Positions 16,333-25,744 of a stretch of DNA of 32,869 bases are shown here, piece after piece (the stretch's first letter is position 1; every line of letters starts with the position of its first letter). This DNA is from an uncultured Clostridia bacterium (GTDB lineage: Bacteria > Bacillota > Clostridia > TANB77 > CAG-508). The DNA lies in assembly GCA_948857205.1 (NCBI GenBank), contig CAQPRV010000025.1, forward strand, positions 1-32,869, read 5' to 3'. Position numbers and translations under genes: made by a program. The notes beneath the pieces were generated by a model that saw only the letters and a program-made list of their open reading frames with translations, did not search any database and was not told the DNA's origin.

Positions 16333-19300
16333 GATTAAAATACATGAAATAGCTAAAAAGCTAGACTTAACCAGTAAAGAAGTATTAGAAGTAGCAAATA
16401 AATTAAAAATAGATGCTAAAAGTCATTTAAGTAGTGTAGAAGAAGATGAAGCAAAAAAAATAGAAAATGCTCTATCAAAAAATAATAAGGATAAGCCAGT
16501 AAATGATAAAAAAGTGGGGCAATCAGTAGAAAAGAAAAAAGAAGCAAATAAAGAAGAAAGAGCACCAGTTATTATAAGAAGAGAAGTAATAATAACACGA
16601 GAAGAAGAACAAGAACAAAAAAAACAAGAGGCAGAAGAAAAACAGAAAAAACAAAATAAAGTAGGATTTATTGAGAGAAAAGACAAAAAAGATTATAATA
16701 TTGTTTATAGAAATAAACCAAATAAACCAATGACAGTAAGTGAGTTATTTGGATTAAAAACTGAAAATAAAAAGGAAGAAAAAGCAGAAGTGGTAAAAGA
16801 AGAAATCAAACCAGCTAAAGAAGAAAAAATAGAGATTGTAGAGAAAAAGGTGGAAAAAATAGAAATTCAAGTAAAAGAAAATAAAACAGAAAATAATAAT
16901 AAAGTAAATAACAATCAAAATAAACCAAAAGTAGCTGAGTTTAGTAATAGGAATAATAACAACAATAATAGAAATAATAATTATCGTAATAGAGATAATT
17001 CAAATAACACTGGAAATTACAATAATAAAAACAATTATAATAATAAAAATAATTATAATAGTTATAATAAAAATAATAATACTTATAACAATAATAATTA
17101 TAATAACAGTAATAACTATAACAATAATAATAGTTATAACAATAAAACTAATAACTTTAATAATAGAAGCAATAATAACGATAAATTTAATAAAAGACCA
17201 TTAGATGCAAAAGGAATAGAAAAAAATATCAAGAACATTATGGCAGTTGAAACTACAGAAAAAGAAAATGTAAGAGAATATAACAGAGGAATAGATAAAC
17301 AAAAAAATAATAGTAAATTTAATGAAAATAAAACAACCAAAAAATCAAAATCAAGAAAAGGCAATGGTGAAAGAGATTTTGATGAAGAAAAACTAAAAAA
17401 CCTTAAACAGACAAATAAACTATCAAACATGTTTGATGAACAAGATGGTGGAATGTTAGATTATTATGATTTAACAACACAACGTGGAAGAAGAGGAAAG
17501 AAAAAAGGCAATAAAATTCAAGATGAAAGAACAAAGCAAAAAATATTCCAATTAACAAAAATAGAAATTCCTGATAGCATAACAGTAAAAGATTTAGCGG
17601 CAGATATGAAAAAAACAACATCAGATGTTATCAAAAAACTATTGGGATATGGAATCATGGCAACAATAAATCAAGAGATAGATTTTGATACAGCCTTTTT
17701 AATTGCACAAGAATTTGGTATTACAGCAACCAAAAAGGAAACTGTTACAGAAGAAGATATATTATTTGATGATTCAGAAGATAGAGAAGAAGATTTAAAA
17801 GAAAGACCACCAGTAATAGTAGTAATGGGACACGTTGATCATGGTAAAACCTCTTTATTAGATACAATTAGAAAAACAAATGTAATAGAAGGAGAAGCAG
17901 GAGGAATAACACAGGCAATTGGTGCATATAAGGTAAAAGTAAATAATAGAGAAATCACCTTTTTAGATACACCAGGACATGAAGCTTTTACAGCAATGCG
18001 TGCTAGAGGTGCACAAATAACAGATATTGCAATATTAGTTGTAGCAGCAAATGATGGTGTAAAACCACAAACAATAGAAGCTATAAATCATGCGAAATCT
18101 GCAGAAATTCCAATTATAGTTGCAATAAATAAAATAGATTTACCAGATAGCAATATTGATAAAGTAAAACAAGAATTAATGGCATATGATTTAGTTCCAG
18201 AAGAATGGGGAGGAGACACAATATTTGTACCTATTTCAGCTAAAAAAGGAGAGAATATTGATCAATTACTAGAAATGGTACTATTAGAAGCAGATGTATT
18301 AGAGCTAAAAGCAAATCCAAATAAGCAATCAAAAGGTGCAGTAATAGAAGCACGTCTTGATAAATCAAAAGGTGCTATTGCAACAATGCTTGTTCAAAGA
18401 GGAACTTTAGATGTAGGCGATACAATAGTTGTAGGTTCTTCTATTGGTAGAATTAGAGCTATGAAAGATGACAAAGGTAAAAGTGTAAAATCTGCTGGCC
18501 CATCTACACCTGTTGAAATTATGGGATTAACAGATGTACCTGAAGCTGGAGATACTTTCTATGAAGTAAAAAATGAAAAAATGGCTAAACATTTAATTGA
18601 AAGAAGAAAACGTCAAGAAAGAGAAAAATCTATAAATACAACAACAAAAGTTACTTTAGACAACTTATTTACACAAATGGAAGAAGGAAACTTAAAGGTA
18701 TTAAACTTAATTGTAAAAGCAGATGTTCAAGGTTCTGTGGAAGCAGTTAAACAATCTCTTGAAAAATTATCAAATGAAGAGGTAAAAGTAAAAGTTATTC
18801 ATAGTGCAGCTGGAGCAGTTAATCAATCAGATGTTACTCTCGCTAAAGTTTCTAATGCTATTATCATTGCTTTTAATGTTAGACCAGATAATATGGCAAA
18901 AGAAATTGCAGAAAAAGATGAAGTTGAAATCAAACAGTATTCTATTATCTATCAGGCAATTGAGGATGTTGAAGCAGCAATGAAAGGAATGCTAGACCCT
19001 GAATTTGAAGAAAAAATTATAGGTAATGTTGAAGTAAGGCAGACATTTAAAATTTCTAACGTAGGTACTATTGCAGGAGGTTATGTTCTTTCAGGAAAAG
19101 TTGAAAGAAATGCGGGAGTAAGAGTTATACGTGATAATGTTGTTATACATGATGGACATTTAGCTACTTTAAAGAGATTTAAAGATGATGTTAAAGAAGT
19201 TACAAAAGGATTTGAATGTGGTATTCAAATTGAAAATTATAATGATATAAAAGAAGCAGATATTATTGAAGTTTATGTTATGGAAGAAATTAAAAGGTAA
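16325..19300 (+). CDS. infB: Translation initiation factor IF-2
   Basis: IF2 is the GTPase that brings initiator tRNA to the ribosome. The 991-residue product starts with the IF2 N-domain fold KIKIHEIAKKLDLTSKEVLE, followed by a long charged linker. An Asn/Tyr-rich low-complexity stretch occupies residues 207-285. A second IF2-N domain follows (about 418-470), then the G domain with GHVDHGKT at 502-509, DTPGHEAFT, NKID and SAK, and domains II-IV to the C-terminus. All GTPase motifs are intact. I prefer a TTG start at 16325, preceded by GGGGGTG at good spacing; the ATG at 16310 falls just before and inside that site. Starting there couples it to ylxQ, whose stop overlaps by 8 bases. Confidence 0.95.
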   Translation: MGKIKIHEIAKKLDLTSKEVLEVANKLKIDAKSHLSSVEEDEAKKIENALSKNNKDKPVNDKKVGQSVEKKKEANKEERAPVIIRREVIITREEEQEQKKQEAEEKQKKQNKVGFIERKDKKDYNIVYRNKPNKPMTVSELFGLKTENKKEEKAEVVKEEIKPAKEEKIEIVEKKVEKIEIQVKENKTENNNKVNNNQNKPKVAEFSNRNNNNNNRNNNYRNRDNSNNTGNYNNKNNYNNKNNYNSYNKNNNTYNNNNYNNSNNYNNNNSYNNKTNNFNNRSNNNDKFNKRPLDAKGIEKNIKNIMAVETTEKENVREYNRGIDKQKNNSKFNENKTTKKSKSRKGNGERDFDEEKLKNLKQTNKLSNMFDEQDGGMLDYYDLTTQRGRRGKKKGNKIQDERTKQKIFQLTKIEIPDSITVKDLAADMKKTTSDVIKKLLGYGIMATINQEIDFDTAFLIAQEFGITATKKETVTEEDILFDDSEDREEDLKERPPVIVVMGHVDHGKTSLLDTIRKTNVIEGEAGGITQAIGAYKVKVNNREITFLDTPGHEAFTAMRARGAQITDIAILVVAANDGVKPQTIEAINHAKSAEIPIIVAINKIDLPDSNIDKVKQELMAYDLVPEEWGGDTIFVPISAKKGENIDQLLEMVLLEADVLELKANPNKQSKGAVIEARLDKSKGAIATMLVQRGTLDVGDTIVVGSSIGRIRAMKDDKGKSVKSAGPSTPVEIMGLTDVPEAGDTFYEVKNEKMAKHLIERRKRQEREKSINTTTKVTLDNLFTQMEEGNLKVLNLIVKADVQGSVEAVKQSLEKLSNEEVKVKVIHSAAGAVNQSDVTLAKVSNAIIIAFNVRPDNMAKEIAEKDEVEIKQYSIIYQAIEDVEAAMKGMLDPEFEEKIIGNVEVRQTFKISNVGTIAGGYVLSGKVERNAGVRVIRDNVVIHDGHLATLKRFKDDVKEVTKGFECGIQIENYNDIKEADIIEVYVMEEIKR

Positions 19301-19327
19301 ATAAATATAGAAAGGAATGTTAAAATT

Positions 19328-19477
19328 ATGAATAAAAATGAAGCAAGAAAAGAATTTTATAAAAAAATAAGAGGAGCAAACGAACAAAATCAAAATGAGA
19401 AAAATCCAATAGTAAAACCACAATATAGAATGTATGAAAATAACAATAAAGAGAAATCAAAAGGAGACGGAAGATAA
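19328..19477 (+). CDS. Small hypothetical protein, 49 residues, between infB and rbfA
   Basis: An ATG at 19328 is preceded by GAAAGGAATG, and the frame runs 49 codons to TAA at 19475-19477. The product begins MNKNEARKEFYKKIRG and ends KSKGDGR. It is highly charged and Asn/Lys-rich, with no membrane segment or Cys. It fills most of the infB-rbfA gap: 27 bases after infB and 12 bases before the rbfA start, whose ribosome site begins right at its stop. I do not recognise the family. The tight spacing, own ribosome site and full use of the gap favour a real gene, but in AT-rich DNA a frame this short could arise by chance. Confidence 0.6.
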   Translation: MNKNEARKEFYKKIRGANEQNQNEKNPIVKPQYRMYENNNKEKSKGDGR

Positions 19478-19489
19478 GGAGGAGGTAAA

Positions 19490-19852
19490 ATGCCAGAAAA
19501 TCAAAATAGATTAGGTCGTATTGAAGAACAATATAAAAAAGAATTAAGTCAAATTATTGGTTACGAACTAAAAAATCCAAATGCAACAGGGTTAATTAGT
19601 GTAACTAAAGTAAAAGTAACAAATGACCTAAAATATGCAAGGGTATATGTTAGTATATTAAATTCAAAAAATATTAAAGAAACCTTATCAGCTTTGAAAA
19701 AATCATCAGGGTTTGTACGTTCTGAATTAGCTAAAAGAGTTAATTTAAGAAATACACCAGAAATAATTTTTGAATTTGATGATTCTATAGAATATGGAAC
19801 TAAAATTGATGCCATATTAAAAGATATTATGCCAAAAAAAGAAGGTGAATAA
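19490..19852 (+). CDS. rbfA: 30S ribosome-binding factor RbfA
   Basis: RbfA is a KH-fold assembly factor of the 30S subunit. The 120-residue product shows the family pattern: NRLGRIEEQYKKELSQIIGYELKNP, LISVTKVKVTNDLKYARVYVSIL, LRNTPEIIFEFDDSIEYGTKID. The length is typical. The ATG at 19490 follows AAGGAGGAGG. It lies in the conserved order infB-rbfA-nrnA-truB, and its last codons hold the nrnA ribosome site. Confidence 0.93.
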   Translation: MPENQNRLGRIEEQYKKELSQIIGYELKNPNATGLISVTKVKVTNDLKYARVYVSILNSKNIKETLSALKKSSGFVRSELAKRVNLRNTPEIIFEFDDSIEYGTKIDAILKDIMPKKEGE

Positions 19853-19853
19853 A

Positions 19854-20807
19854 ATGACTTTAGATGAGATATTAAAAGAAATTGAAAAAGCAGAAACAAT
19901 TGTTATATTAACTCATGAATCACCTGATGGAGATGCAATTGGAAGTAGTTTAGCAGTAAAGCTCATGTTAAATAAAATTGGGAAAAAAGCTGATGTAATA
20001 ATTTCAGAATATTCAAGACTATTTGATTTTTTACCTGAGGTAAATCAAATAAAAAAAGAATCAAATATAAAAAATTATGATTTAGCAATATCTGTTGACT
20101 GTGCAACATTAAAAAGACTTGATAATAATGAATATTTTAGAAATGCCAAAAAAACTATAGTAATAGATCATCATGGTAGCAATGAGATGTATGGAGATTT
20201 GAATTTTGTAAATCCAGTATCTCCTGCATGTTGCGAGATATTAGTAGGAATGTTTGAATATTATGAATTTGATATAACAAAAGATATTGGAAAATGTATA
20301 ATGACAGGAATTATTACAGATACAGGTGGATTTCAATATAGAGGTATTACACCCGAAACCTTTGAATTTACTGCAGAACTAATACGTAAAGGTGTAGATA
20401 CTTCTGATATATATAAAAGAACCTTAAGAACTAAAACAAAAAGTAATTTTGAATTAACAAGAAGAGTTTTAGATAGATTAGAATTATTGGAAGATGGAAG
20501 AGTAACTTTTACTTATATAAATAATAAGGACGAAGAAGAAGTAGGAGCTGAGCCAGGGGATCATGAAGGCTTAGTTGAAATTGGTAGAGAGATTGAAGGT
20601 GTTGAAGTTTCGATATTTGTTAGGCAAAAAGAAAATGAAGATGCTTATAAAATTTCTTTACGTTCAAGCGAGTATGTTAATGTATCTGATATTTGTTTAC
20701 TTTTTGGTGGAGGTGGACATCCAAGAGCTGCTGGAGCATTAATCCAAGGAAATCTTGAACAAGTAAAAGATAGAATTTTAAAGGAAGTAAAAAAGGCTCT
20801 TAAATAA
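19854..20807 (+). CDS. nrnA: DHH-family bifunctional oligoribonuclease/pAp phosphatase NrnA
   Basis: NrnA degrades very short RNAs and dephosphorylates 3'-phosphoadenosine-5'-phosphate. The 317-residue product has HESPDGDAIGSS at about residues 21-32, SVDCATLK, the DHH motif VIDHHGSN near residue 100, and the DHHA1 motif GGGGHPRAAG near the C-terminus. It is shorter than RecJ and lacks the OB domain, as expected for NrnA. I chose the ATG at 19854, which follows AAGGTGA. An upstream GTG at 19845 is part of that ribosome site. It starts one base after the rbfA stop. Confidence 0.92.
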   Translation: MTLDEILKEIEKAETIVILTHESPDGDAIGSSLAVKLMLNKIGKKADVIISEYSRLFDFLPEVNQIKKESNIKNYDLAISVDCATLKRLDNNEYFRNAKKTIVIDHHGSNEMYGDLNFVNPVSPACCEILVGMFEYYEFDITKDIGKCIMTGIITDTGGFQYRGITPETFEFTAELIRKGVDTSDIYKRTLRTKTKSNFELTRRVLDRLELLEDGRVTFTYINNKDEEEVGAEPGDHEGLVEIGREIEGVEVSIFVRQKENEDAYKISLRSSEYVNVSDICLLFGGGGHPRAAGALIQGNLEQVKDRILKEVKKALK

Positions 20808-20905
20808 TTTATTTTATAATTGTAACAGAAAATTTAATTATTTAAAGATTACTTTAAAATATTTAAGTATAAACTAAAAAAAGTGTTTAAGTAAATGGAG
20901 AAAAA

Positions 20906-21778
20906 ATGGATGGGATTATAGTAATAAATAAACCAAAAGCTTGTACATCGCATGATATTGTATATAAAGTAAAAAAAATATTTAATCAAAAAGTAGGGCA
21001 TACTGGGACTTTAGATCCAATGGCAACAGGAGTATTACCTTTATTAATAGGAAAAGGAACACAAATTTCAAAATATCTAATTAATCATAATAAAACTTAT
21101 GAAGTTGAATTACAATTAGGAAAAAAGACAGAAACTGGAGATATTGAAGGAAAAGTTATTGAAGAAAAAGAAGTTGATGAAAAAACCTTAAATAATGAAA
21201 TTATTGAAAAAGTTTTAAAAAGTTTCTTAGGAAAACAACAACAAATTCCGCCTATTTATTCTGCAATTAAAGTAAAGGGCAAAAAACTTTATGAATATGC
21301 ACGTAAAGGTGAAAAAGTAGAAATACTACCAAGAAATATTGAAATTTTTGATATTGAGCTGATACATATAAATAAAGAAGAAAAACAAGTACAATTTTCA
21401 GTAAATTGCTCTAAAGGAACCTATATTAGAACTTTGTGTGAAGATATTGCGAATAAATTAGATACTGTGGGTTTTATGTTAAATTTAAATAGAATTAAAG
21501 TAGGGGATTTTTCTTTAGATAATAGTGTTTCTATAGATGAGTTAACTGAGAATTTTGAAAGTAAACAATGGTTAGATAGTAAAATTGTGACAATTGAAGA
21601 TTTTTTTAAAACTTGTTATGATATACATTTATTTGATAAAAAACTTGAACTATTTTTAAATGGAGTAAATTTGACTCAAAATAGACAAGATGGAGTTTAT
21701 CGTATTTATAATAAGCATGTATTTATTGGAACAGGTACTGTATCTAATAATTTATTAAAAAGAGATATTGTTTTATAA
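20906..21778 (+). CDS. truB: tRNA pseudouridine(55) synthase TruB
   Basis: TruB makes pseudouridine 55 in the T-loop of tRNAs and also helps tRNA folding. The 290-residue product starts MDGIIVINKPKACTSHD. It carries the catalytic GHTGTLDPMATGVLP with Asp37, then IPPIYSAIKVKGKKLYEYAR and GTYIRTLCEDI. A C-terminal PUA-like segment is short. The ATG at 20906 has GGAGAAA upstream. It is the last gene of the rimP operon: a terminator overlaps its 3' end. ribF, which follows truB in many Firmicutes, is absent. Confidence 0.93.
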   Translation: MDGIIVINKPKACTSHDIVYKVKKIFNQKVGHTGTLDPMATGVLPLLIGKGTQISKYLINHNKTYEVELQLGKKTETGDIEGKVIEEKEVDEKTLNNEIIEKVLKSFLGKQQQIPPIYSAIKVKGKKLYEYARKGEKVEILPRNIEIFDIELIHINKEEKQVQFSVNCSKGTYIRTLCEDIANKLDTVGFMLNLNRIKVGDFSLDNSVSIDELTENFESKQWLDSKIVTIEDFFKTCYDIHLFDKKLELFLNGVNLTQNRQDGVYRIYNKHVFIGTGTVSNNLLKRDIVL

Positions 21779-21792
21779 GTATCTCTTTTTTT
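21757..21792 (+). terminator. Terminator of the rimP-truB operon
   Basis: A perfect 11-base stem (21757-21767 with 21780-21790) encloses the truB stop codon in its loop and ends in a long T run. Confidence 0.75.
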
Positions 21793-21856
21793 GTTGTAAG
21801 GAATAATTATAAAAAGCTTTTCATATATTTAAATAAATAGATGGGAAGTGATTTTT

Positions 21857-22699
21857 TTGTATTATATTCAGGAGAGTGACAAGCCTAATTTTTGGCTAAA
21901 TATTTTTAATATTGTAAAATTACAACATGATAAAATAATTTTACCTATACTAGGTGATAAAAAAATATCATATAAAAGAGCAAAAAAACTAGCAACAAAA
22001 GCAAATAAAATTCTAACTAAAACTAATTGTAAAACAGTGGTTATTAGTAAAAAAATAAAGCAACAGGAACAAATTATTAATTATTTATATTCCTATAATT
22101 ATGAGATTTTAGATGGGAAAAAACTTTTTATTGTTTTATCTGAGAAAGTTGTTGATTATGTAATAGAAAAGAAAAATCTGGACAAACAAAATTTCCGATT
22201 ATCAATATTAGTAAATGATTTATCAGATATAGCATTAGAAATTATTAAGAAAATAGTAATGAAATATAAAAGAGTGAATATAGTCACAAATCATGTAGAA
22301 AAGTTTAAAAAGACTGAAGAAAATATGATGGATTATGATGGTATTGCTTTGATTGTTAATAATAATAAAAAAAGAAGTTTAATAAAATCAGACATAGTAT
22401 TAAATTTTGATTTTCCAACTGAGTTGATAAATAAATATCAAATTTATGATGAAGCTATTATTATTAATTTAAAGGATAAAATAAAAATAAATAAAAAGAG
22501 ATTTAATGGATTGAACATTAGTGATTATGATATAGAATTTAATGAAAAACTTGAAGAGTTAGATTATAATAAATATTATAATAAAGATATTTATGAGTCA
22601 AGACTTTATAATAAACAACCTTATGAAGAAATTATGAAAAAAATAAAAAAAGATGGAGTTAAAATAATTGAATTAAAATCTTCAAATATAACATTATAA
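21857..22699 (+). CDS. Hypothetical protein, 280 residues
   Basis: I do not recognise this family. The product is Lys/Asn-rich and soluble, with no signal or membrane segment. Alternating hydrophobic strands and helices suggest an alpha/beta fold. The first half contains IILPILGDKKISYKRAKK and CKTVVISKKIKQQEQIINYL. The second half has RVNIVTNHVEKF, GIALIVNNN and SDIVLNFDFP, a strand pattern reminiscent of Rossmann-type proteins, though no GxGxxG is present. I prefer a TTG start at 21857 preceded by GGGAAGTGAT, the same arrangement as rel; the GTG at 21848 lies within that ribosome site. It stands between the rimP operon terminator and another hairpin, so it is probably a single transcription unit. 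Confidence 0.8.
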   Translation: MYYIQESDKPNFWLNIFNIVKLQHDKIILPILGDKKISYKRAKKLATKANKILTKTNCKTVVISKKIKQQEQIINYLYSYNYEILDGKKLFIVLSEKVVDYVIEKKNLDKQNFRLSILVNDLSDIALEIIKKIVMKYKRVNIVTNHVEKFKKTEENMMDYDGIALIVNNNKKRSLIKSDIVLNFDFPTELINKYQIYDEAIIINLKDKIKINKKRFNGLNISDYDIEFNEKLEELDYNKYYNKDIYESRLYNKQPYEEIMKKIKKDGVKIIELKSSNITL

Positions 22700-22777
22700 T
22701 ATTTGAAATTTTATTTGTTTGAATTTTTGTTGCTATTATACTATAAGAATGTTTTATTTAAATTAACATATTATAAT

Positions 22778-22807
22778 AAAACTCTTTTATTTTTCTAAAA
22801 GAGTTTT
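22778..22807. terminator. Terminator-like hairpin before the PBP gene
   Basis: A perfect 12-base stem (22778-22789 with 22796-22807) with a T-rich 6-base loop. The right arm ends in TTTT followed by ACTTATAT, so the T tract lies mostly within the stem. Confidence 0.6.
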
Positions 22808-22915
22808 ACTTATATAAACTTAAAATTTAATTTTTTTAAGAAAAGCTTTTCTTTTTTTATAAAATATACTATAATAAATTTGTCAAAGAAAAAGTTGGCA
22901 AGGGGAGGTTTTTAA

Positions 22916-25726
22916 ATGCCAGAAAATAATGGAAAAAATAATCGAGCAAAGCCACATAAAGTTCAAAACTCAAATAATAGAACAAATTCACCAAAAAAAC
23001 AACAGGGAACTAAACCAAAAAATAAAAATCAAGGAAGTAGACCACAAGGAAATAATTCAGGTAGACCACAGGGAAGCAAAAATACTGCAAATAGCAAACC
23101 ACAGCAAGGAAATAATAAAAGCAATATTAATAATAAACAACAAACAAGCAGAAACAATATAAATAATAGACCACATGGAAATAATATTAATATGCAACAA
23201 AAAAATAATACAACTAAACAATTAGAAAATGATAGGCAATTAAATAAAAATCCTAATCCTGAAATGAAAAATAATAAAAAAGAAAATAAAAAAAGTAATA
23301 AAAAGCATCCAAAAATAAGACTTGTAATAAAAATAATGATAATATTATTTTTGCTACTATGTGTAGTTGGTGCTGGAATTATAGCAGGTATATTTTTTGG
23401 ACTATTTGGAGATGAATTCGAAATAACAAAAGACGAATTAAAAATAGGAGCTTCAAATAGTGTAATAGTAGATAAAAATGGAGCAGTAATAGCAAATTTA
23501 AGTGGAGATGAAAAAAGAAAAGTAATAACACTTGCAGATATGTCAGAATATTTACCAAAAGCATATGTTGCAATAGAAGATGAAAGATACTATAAACATA
23601 ATGGAGTAGACTTAAAAAGAACTGCTGGTGCAATAGTAAAGACTTTATTAGGTAATAGTTCATATGGAGGAAGTACTATAACACAACAATTAGTAAAAAA
23701 TATAACAAAAGATAAAGAATCATCAGGAATGGCAGGAATATTTAGAAAAGTAAAAGAATGGACAAAAGCATATCAAGTAGAAAGAATGATTTCTAAAGAT
23801 CAAATATTAGAATTATATTTAAATATATTATTTGTTGGATCAGGAAACTTACATGGTGTTGAACTAGGAGCAGAATATTACTTTAATAAAAGTGCAAAAG
23901 ACTTAGATTTAGCAGAATGTGCATTTATGGCAGGAATAAATAATTCACCTAATTCATATGATCCATTTGATGAAACAAAAGACAATTCTGAAAAGATAAA
24001 AAATAGAGCATTAACCGTATTAGGCAAAATGAAAGAGTTAGGATATATACAAAATGAAGAAGACTATAATGTAGCGAAGAAAAAAGTCGAAGATGGTCTA
24101 GTATTTACAAAAGGAACATCAATAAATTCAACTACATTTTCATATCATACAGATGCAGTAATAGAACAAGTTATAAATCAAGTAATGGACGAAAAAAACA
24201 TATCAAGACAATTAGCAGAAAACTATGTATATAGTAGTGGATTAAAAATTTATTCAACAGTTGATGACAATATACAAAAAAGACTTGAACAAGAATATGC
24301 TAACGCAAAATATGTGATTACAAGTCCAAGTAAGACACAAACATCACAATCTGGAATGGCAATTATAGACTTTAAAACAGGAAATGTAGTAGGAGTTGCT
24401 GGAGGATTAGGGCAAAAAAATGGAGCTGGATGGAATAGAGCAACACAAATGATAAGACAAACAGGATCTTCAATGAAACCAATTGCAGCAGTAGTACCAG
24501 CACTAGAAGAAAAAGTAATTACAGCTGCAACAGTATATGACGATGTAAAAACAGACTTTGGAGGATATACTCCTAAAAATTATAACAAATTTAGAGGTTT
24601 AGTTAATATAAGACAATTTATAGAAACATCTCAAAATATACCAGCAGTAAAAATTGTAAAAGAACTAACTCCACAAAAATCTGTAGAATATTTACAAAAA
24701 ATGGGTATAACATCATTAGTAGAGCAAGATAAACAAGCAACATCAATAGCAATTGGAGGTGTAACAGAAGGAGTTAGTCCATTAGAAATGGCAGCTGCAT
24801 ATGGAACAGTTGCAAATGATGGTGTATATATTACTCCAACTTTCTATACAAAAGTTGAAGATGCAAGTGGAAACGTTGTATTAACACCAAAACAAGAAAC
24901 AAGAAGAGTAATATCTGAGCAAAATGCATATATTGCAAAAACAATTATTCAAGAACCAGTAGTAGGACCTAGTGGTACAGCTAGATATTGTGCTATATCT
25001 GGTATGGATGTAGCAGCTAAAACTGGAACTACAGATAAGGATAATGATAGATGGCTTTGTGGTTTTACACCATATTATTCAGCTGCAACATGGTATGGAT
25101 ATGATAGTAAAGAAGAAGTAATATATAGTGCTGGAAATCCAGCTGGTTTAATATGGGATGCTGTTATGACTGATATACATACAGGATTAACAGGTGCTAG
25201 ATTTACAAAACCAAATGGTATAGTATCTGCTACAGTATGTAGGACTACAGGATGTTTAGCAACCACAGGATGTTCATCTACATATCAAGAAATATTTACT
25301 CAAGATAATATGCCAGGAAAATGTGAAGGACATGGTTCACAATTATTATGTGAAGAATCAGGAAGTCTTGCAACTGAATATTGTCCGAAGAAGAAACCTA
25401 ATTATTATGGTGCAGCAGTACCTAAAGAAAGATTAAATTTATGGAAAACAATTGGTGCAAGTAGTTCTTCTGGTAGAAAAGTTACATCAGTATGTAATAT
25501 ACATACTAAAAAAGAAGAAGAAAAACCAAGAGAGGAAAAGCCAAGAGAAGAAAAACCATCAAATACAACAACAAATACAAACACAACAAAACCAAAAAAT
25601 AATACTAGCGCAACAAAACCAAATACAACAACAAATACAAATAAAACAAACACAAACACAACTTCAAATCCTAATAAAAAGCCAGCAAATAATACAACAA
25701 CAAATACAAATAAAAAACAACTTTAA
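22916..25726 (+). CDS. Class A penicillin-binding protein (PBP1A family)
   Basis: This bifunctional peptidoglycan synthase has glycosyltransferase and transpeptidase domains. The 936 residues begin with about 130 disordered Asn/Gln/Lys/Pro-rich cytoplasmic residues, then one membrane helix (about 136-162). The GT51 domain follows, with AIEDERYYKHNGVD (Glu221) and GGSTITQQLVKN. The transpeptidase domain has SSMK (Ser518, Lys521), SQN (572-574) and KTG (702-704). Next comes a Cys-rich segment (CRTTGCLATTGC, CEGHGSQLLCEESG, TEYCPKK) and a low-complexity Thr/Asn/Lys tail with repeated REEKP and TTTNTN. The ATG at 22916 has AGGGGAGG upstream. A TATAAT at 22870-22875 may be its -10 box, but the -35 is poor. 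Confidence 0.93.
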   Translation: MPENNGKNNRAKPHKVQNSNNRTNSPKKQQGTKPKNKNQGSRPQGNNSGRPQGSKNTANSKPQQGNNKSNINNKQQTSRNNINNRPHGNNINMQQKNNTTKQLENDRQLNKNPNPEMKNNKKENKKSNKKHPKIRLVIKIMIILFLLLCVVGAGIIAGIFFGLFGDEFEITKDELKIGASNSVIVDKNGAVIANLSGDEKRKVITLADMSEYLPKAYVAIEDERYYKHNGVDLKRTAGAIVKTLLGNSSYGGSTITQQLVKNITKDKESSGMAGIFRKVKEWTKAYQVERMISKDQILELYLNILFVGSGNLHGVELGAEYYFNKSAKDLDLAECAFMAGINNSPNSYDPFDETKDNSEKIKNRALTVLGKMKELGYIQNEEDYNVAKKKVEDGLVFTKGTSINSTTFSYHTDAVIEQVINQVMDEKNISRQLAENYVYSSGLKIYSTVDDNIQKRLEQEYANAKYVITSPSKTQTSQSGMAIIDFKTGNVVGVAGGLGQKNGAGWNRATQMIRQTGSSMKPIAAVVPALEEKVITAATVYDDVKTDFGGYTPKNYNKFRGLVNIRQFIETSQNIPAVKIVKELTPQKSVEYLQKMGITSLVEQDKQATSIAIGGVTEGVSPLEMAAAYGTVANDGVYITPTFYTKVEDASGNVVLTPKQETRRVISEQNAYIAKTIIQEPVVGPSGTARYCAISGMDVAAKTGTTDKDNDRWLCGFTPYYSAATWYGYDSKEEVIYSAGNPAGLIWDAVMTDIHTGLTGARFTKPNGIVSATVCRTTGCLATTGCSSTYQEIFTQDNMPGKCEGHGSQLLCEESGSLATEYCPKKKPNYYGAAVPKERLNLWKTIGASSSSGRKVTSVCNIHTKKEEEKPREEKPREEKPSNTTTNTNTTKPKNNTSATKPNTTTNTNKTNTNTTSNPNKKPANNTTTNTNKKQL

Positions 25727-25744
25727 ATATTACTTAAAGGAGTG

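Noticed and set aside
16943..17179. AATAAT-rich DNA considered as a tandem repeat or CRISPR-like array
   Set aside because: It is an in-frame coding stretch for an Asn/Tyr-rich linker, without regular repeat and spacer units.
22838..22853. AAGAAAAGCTTTTCTT palindrome as a terminator
   Set aside because: The stem is nearly all A/T with a 4-base loop and would be unstable; the 12-base hairpin at 22778-22807 is a better candidate.
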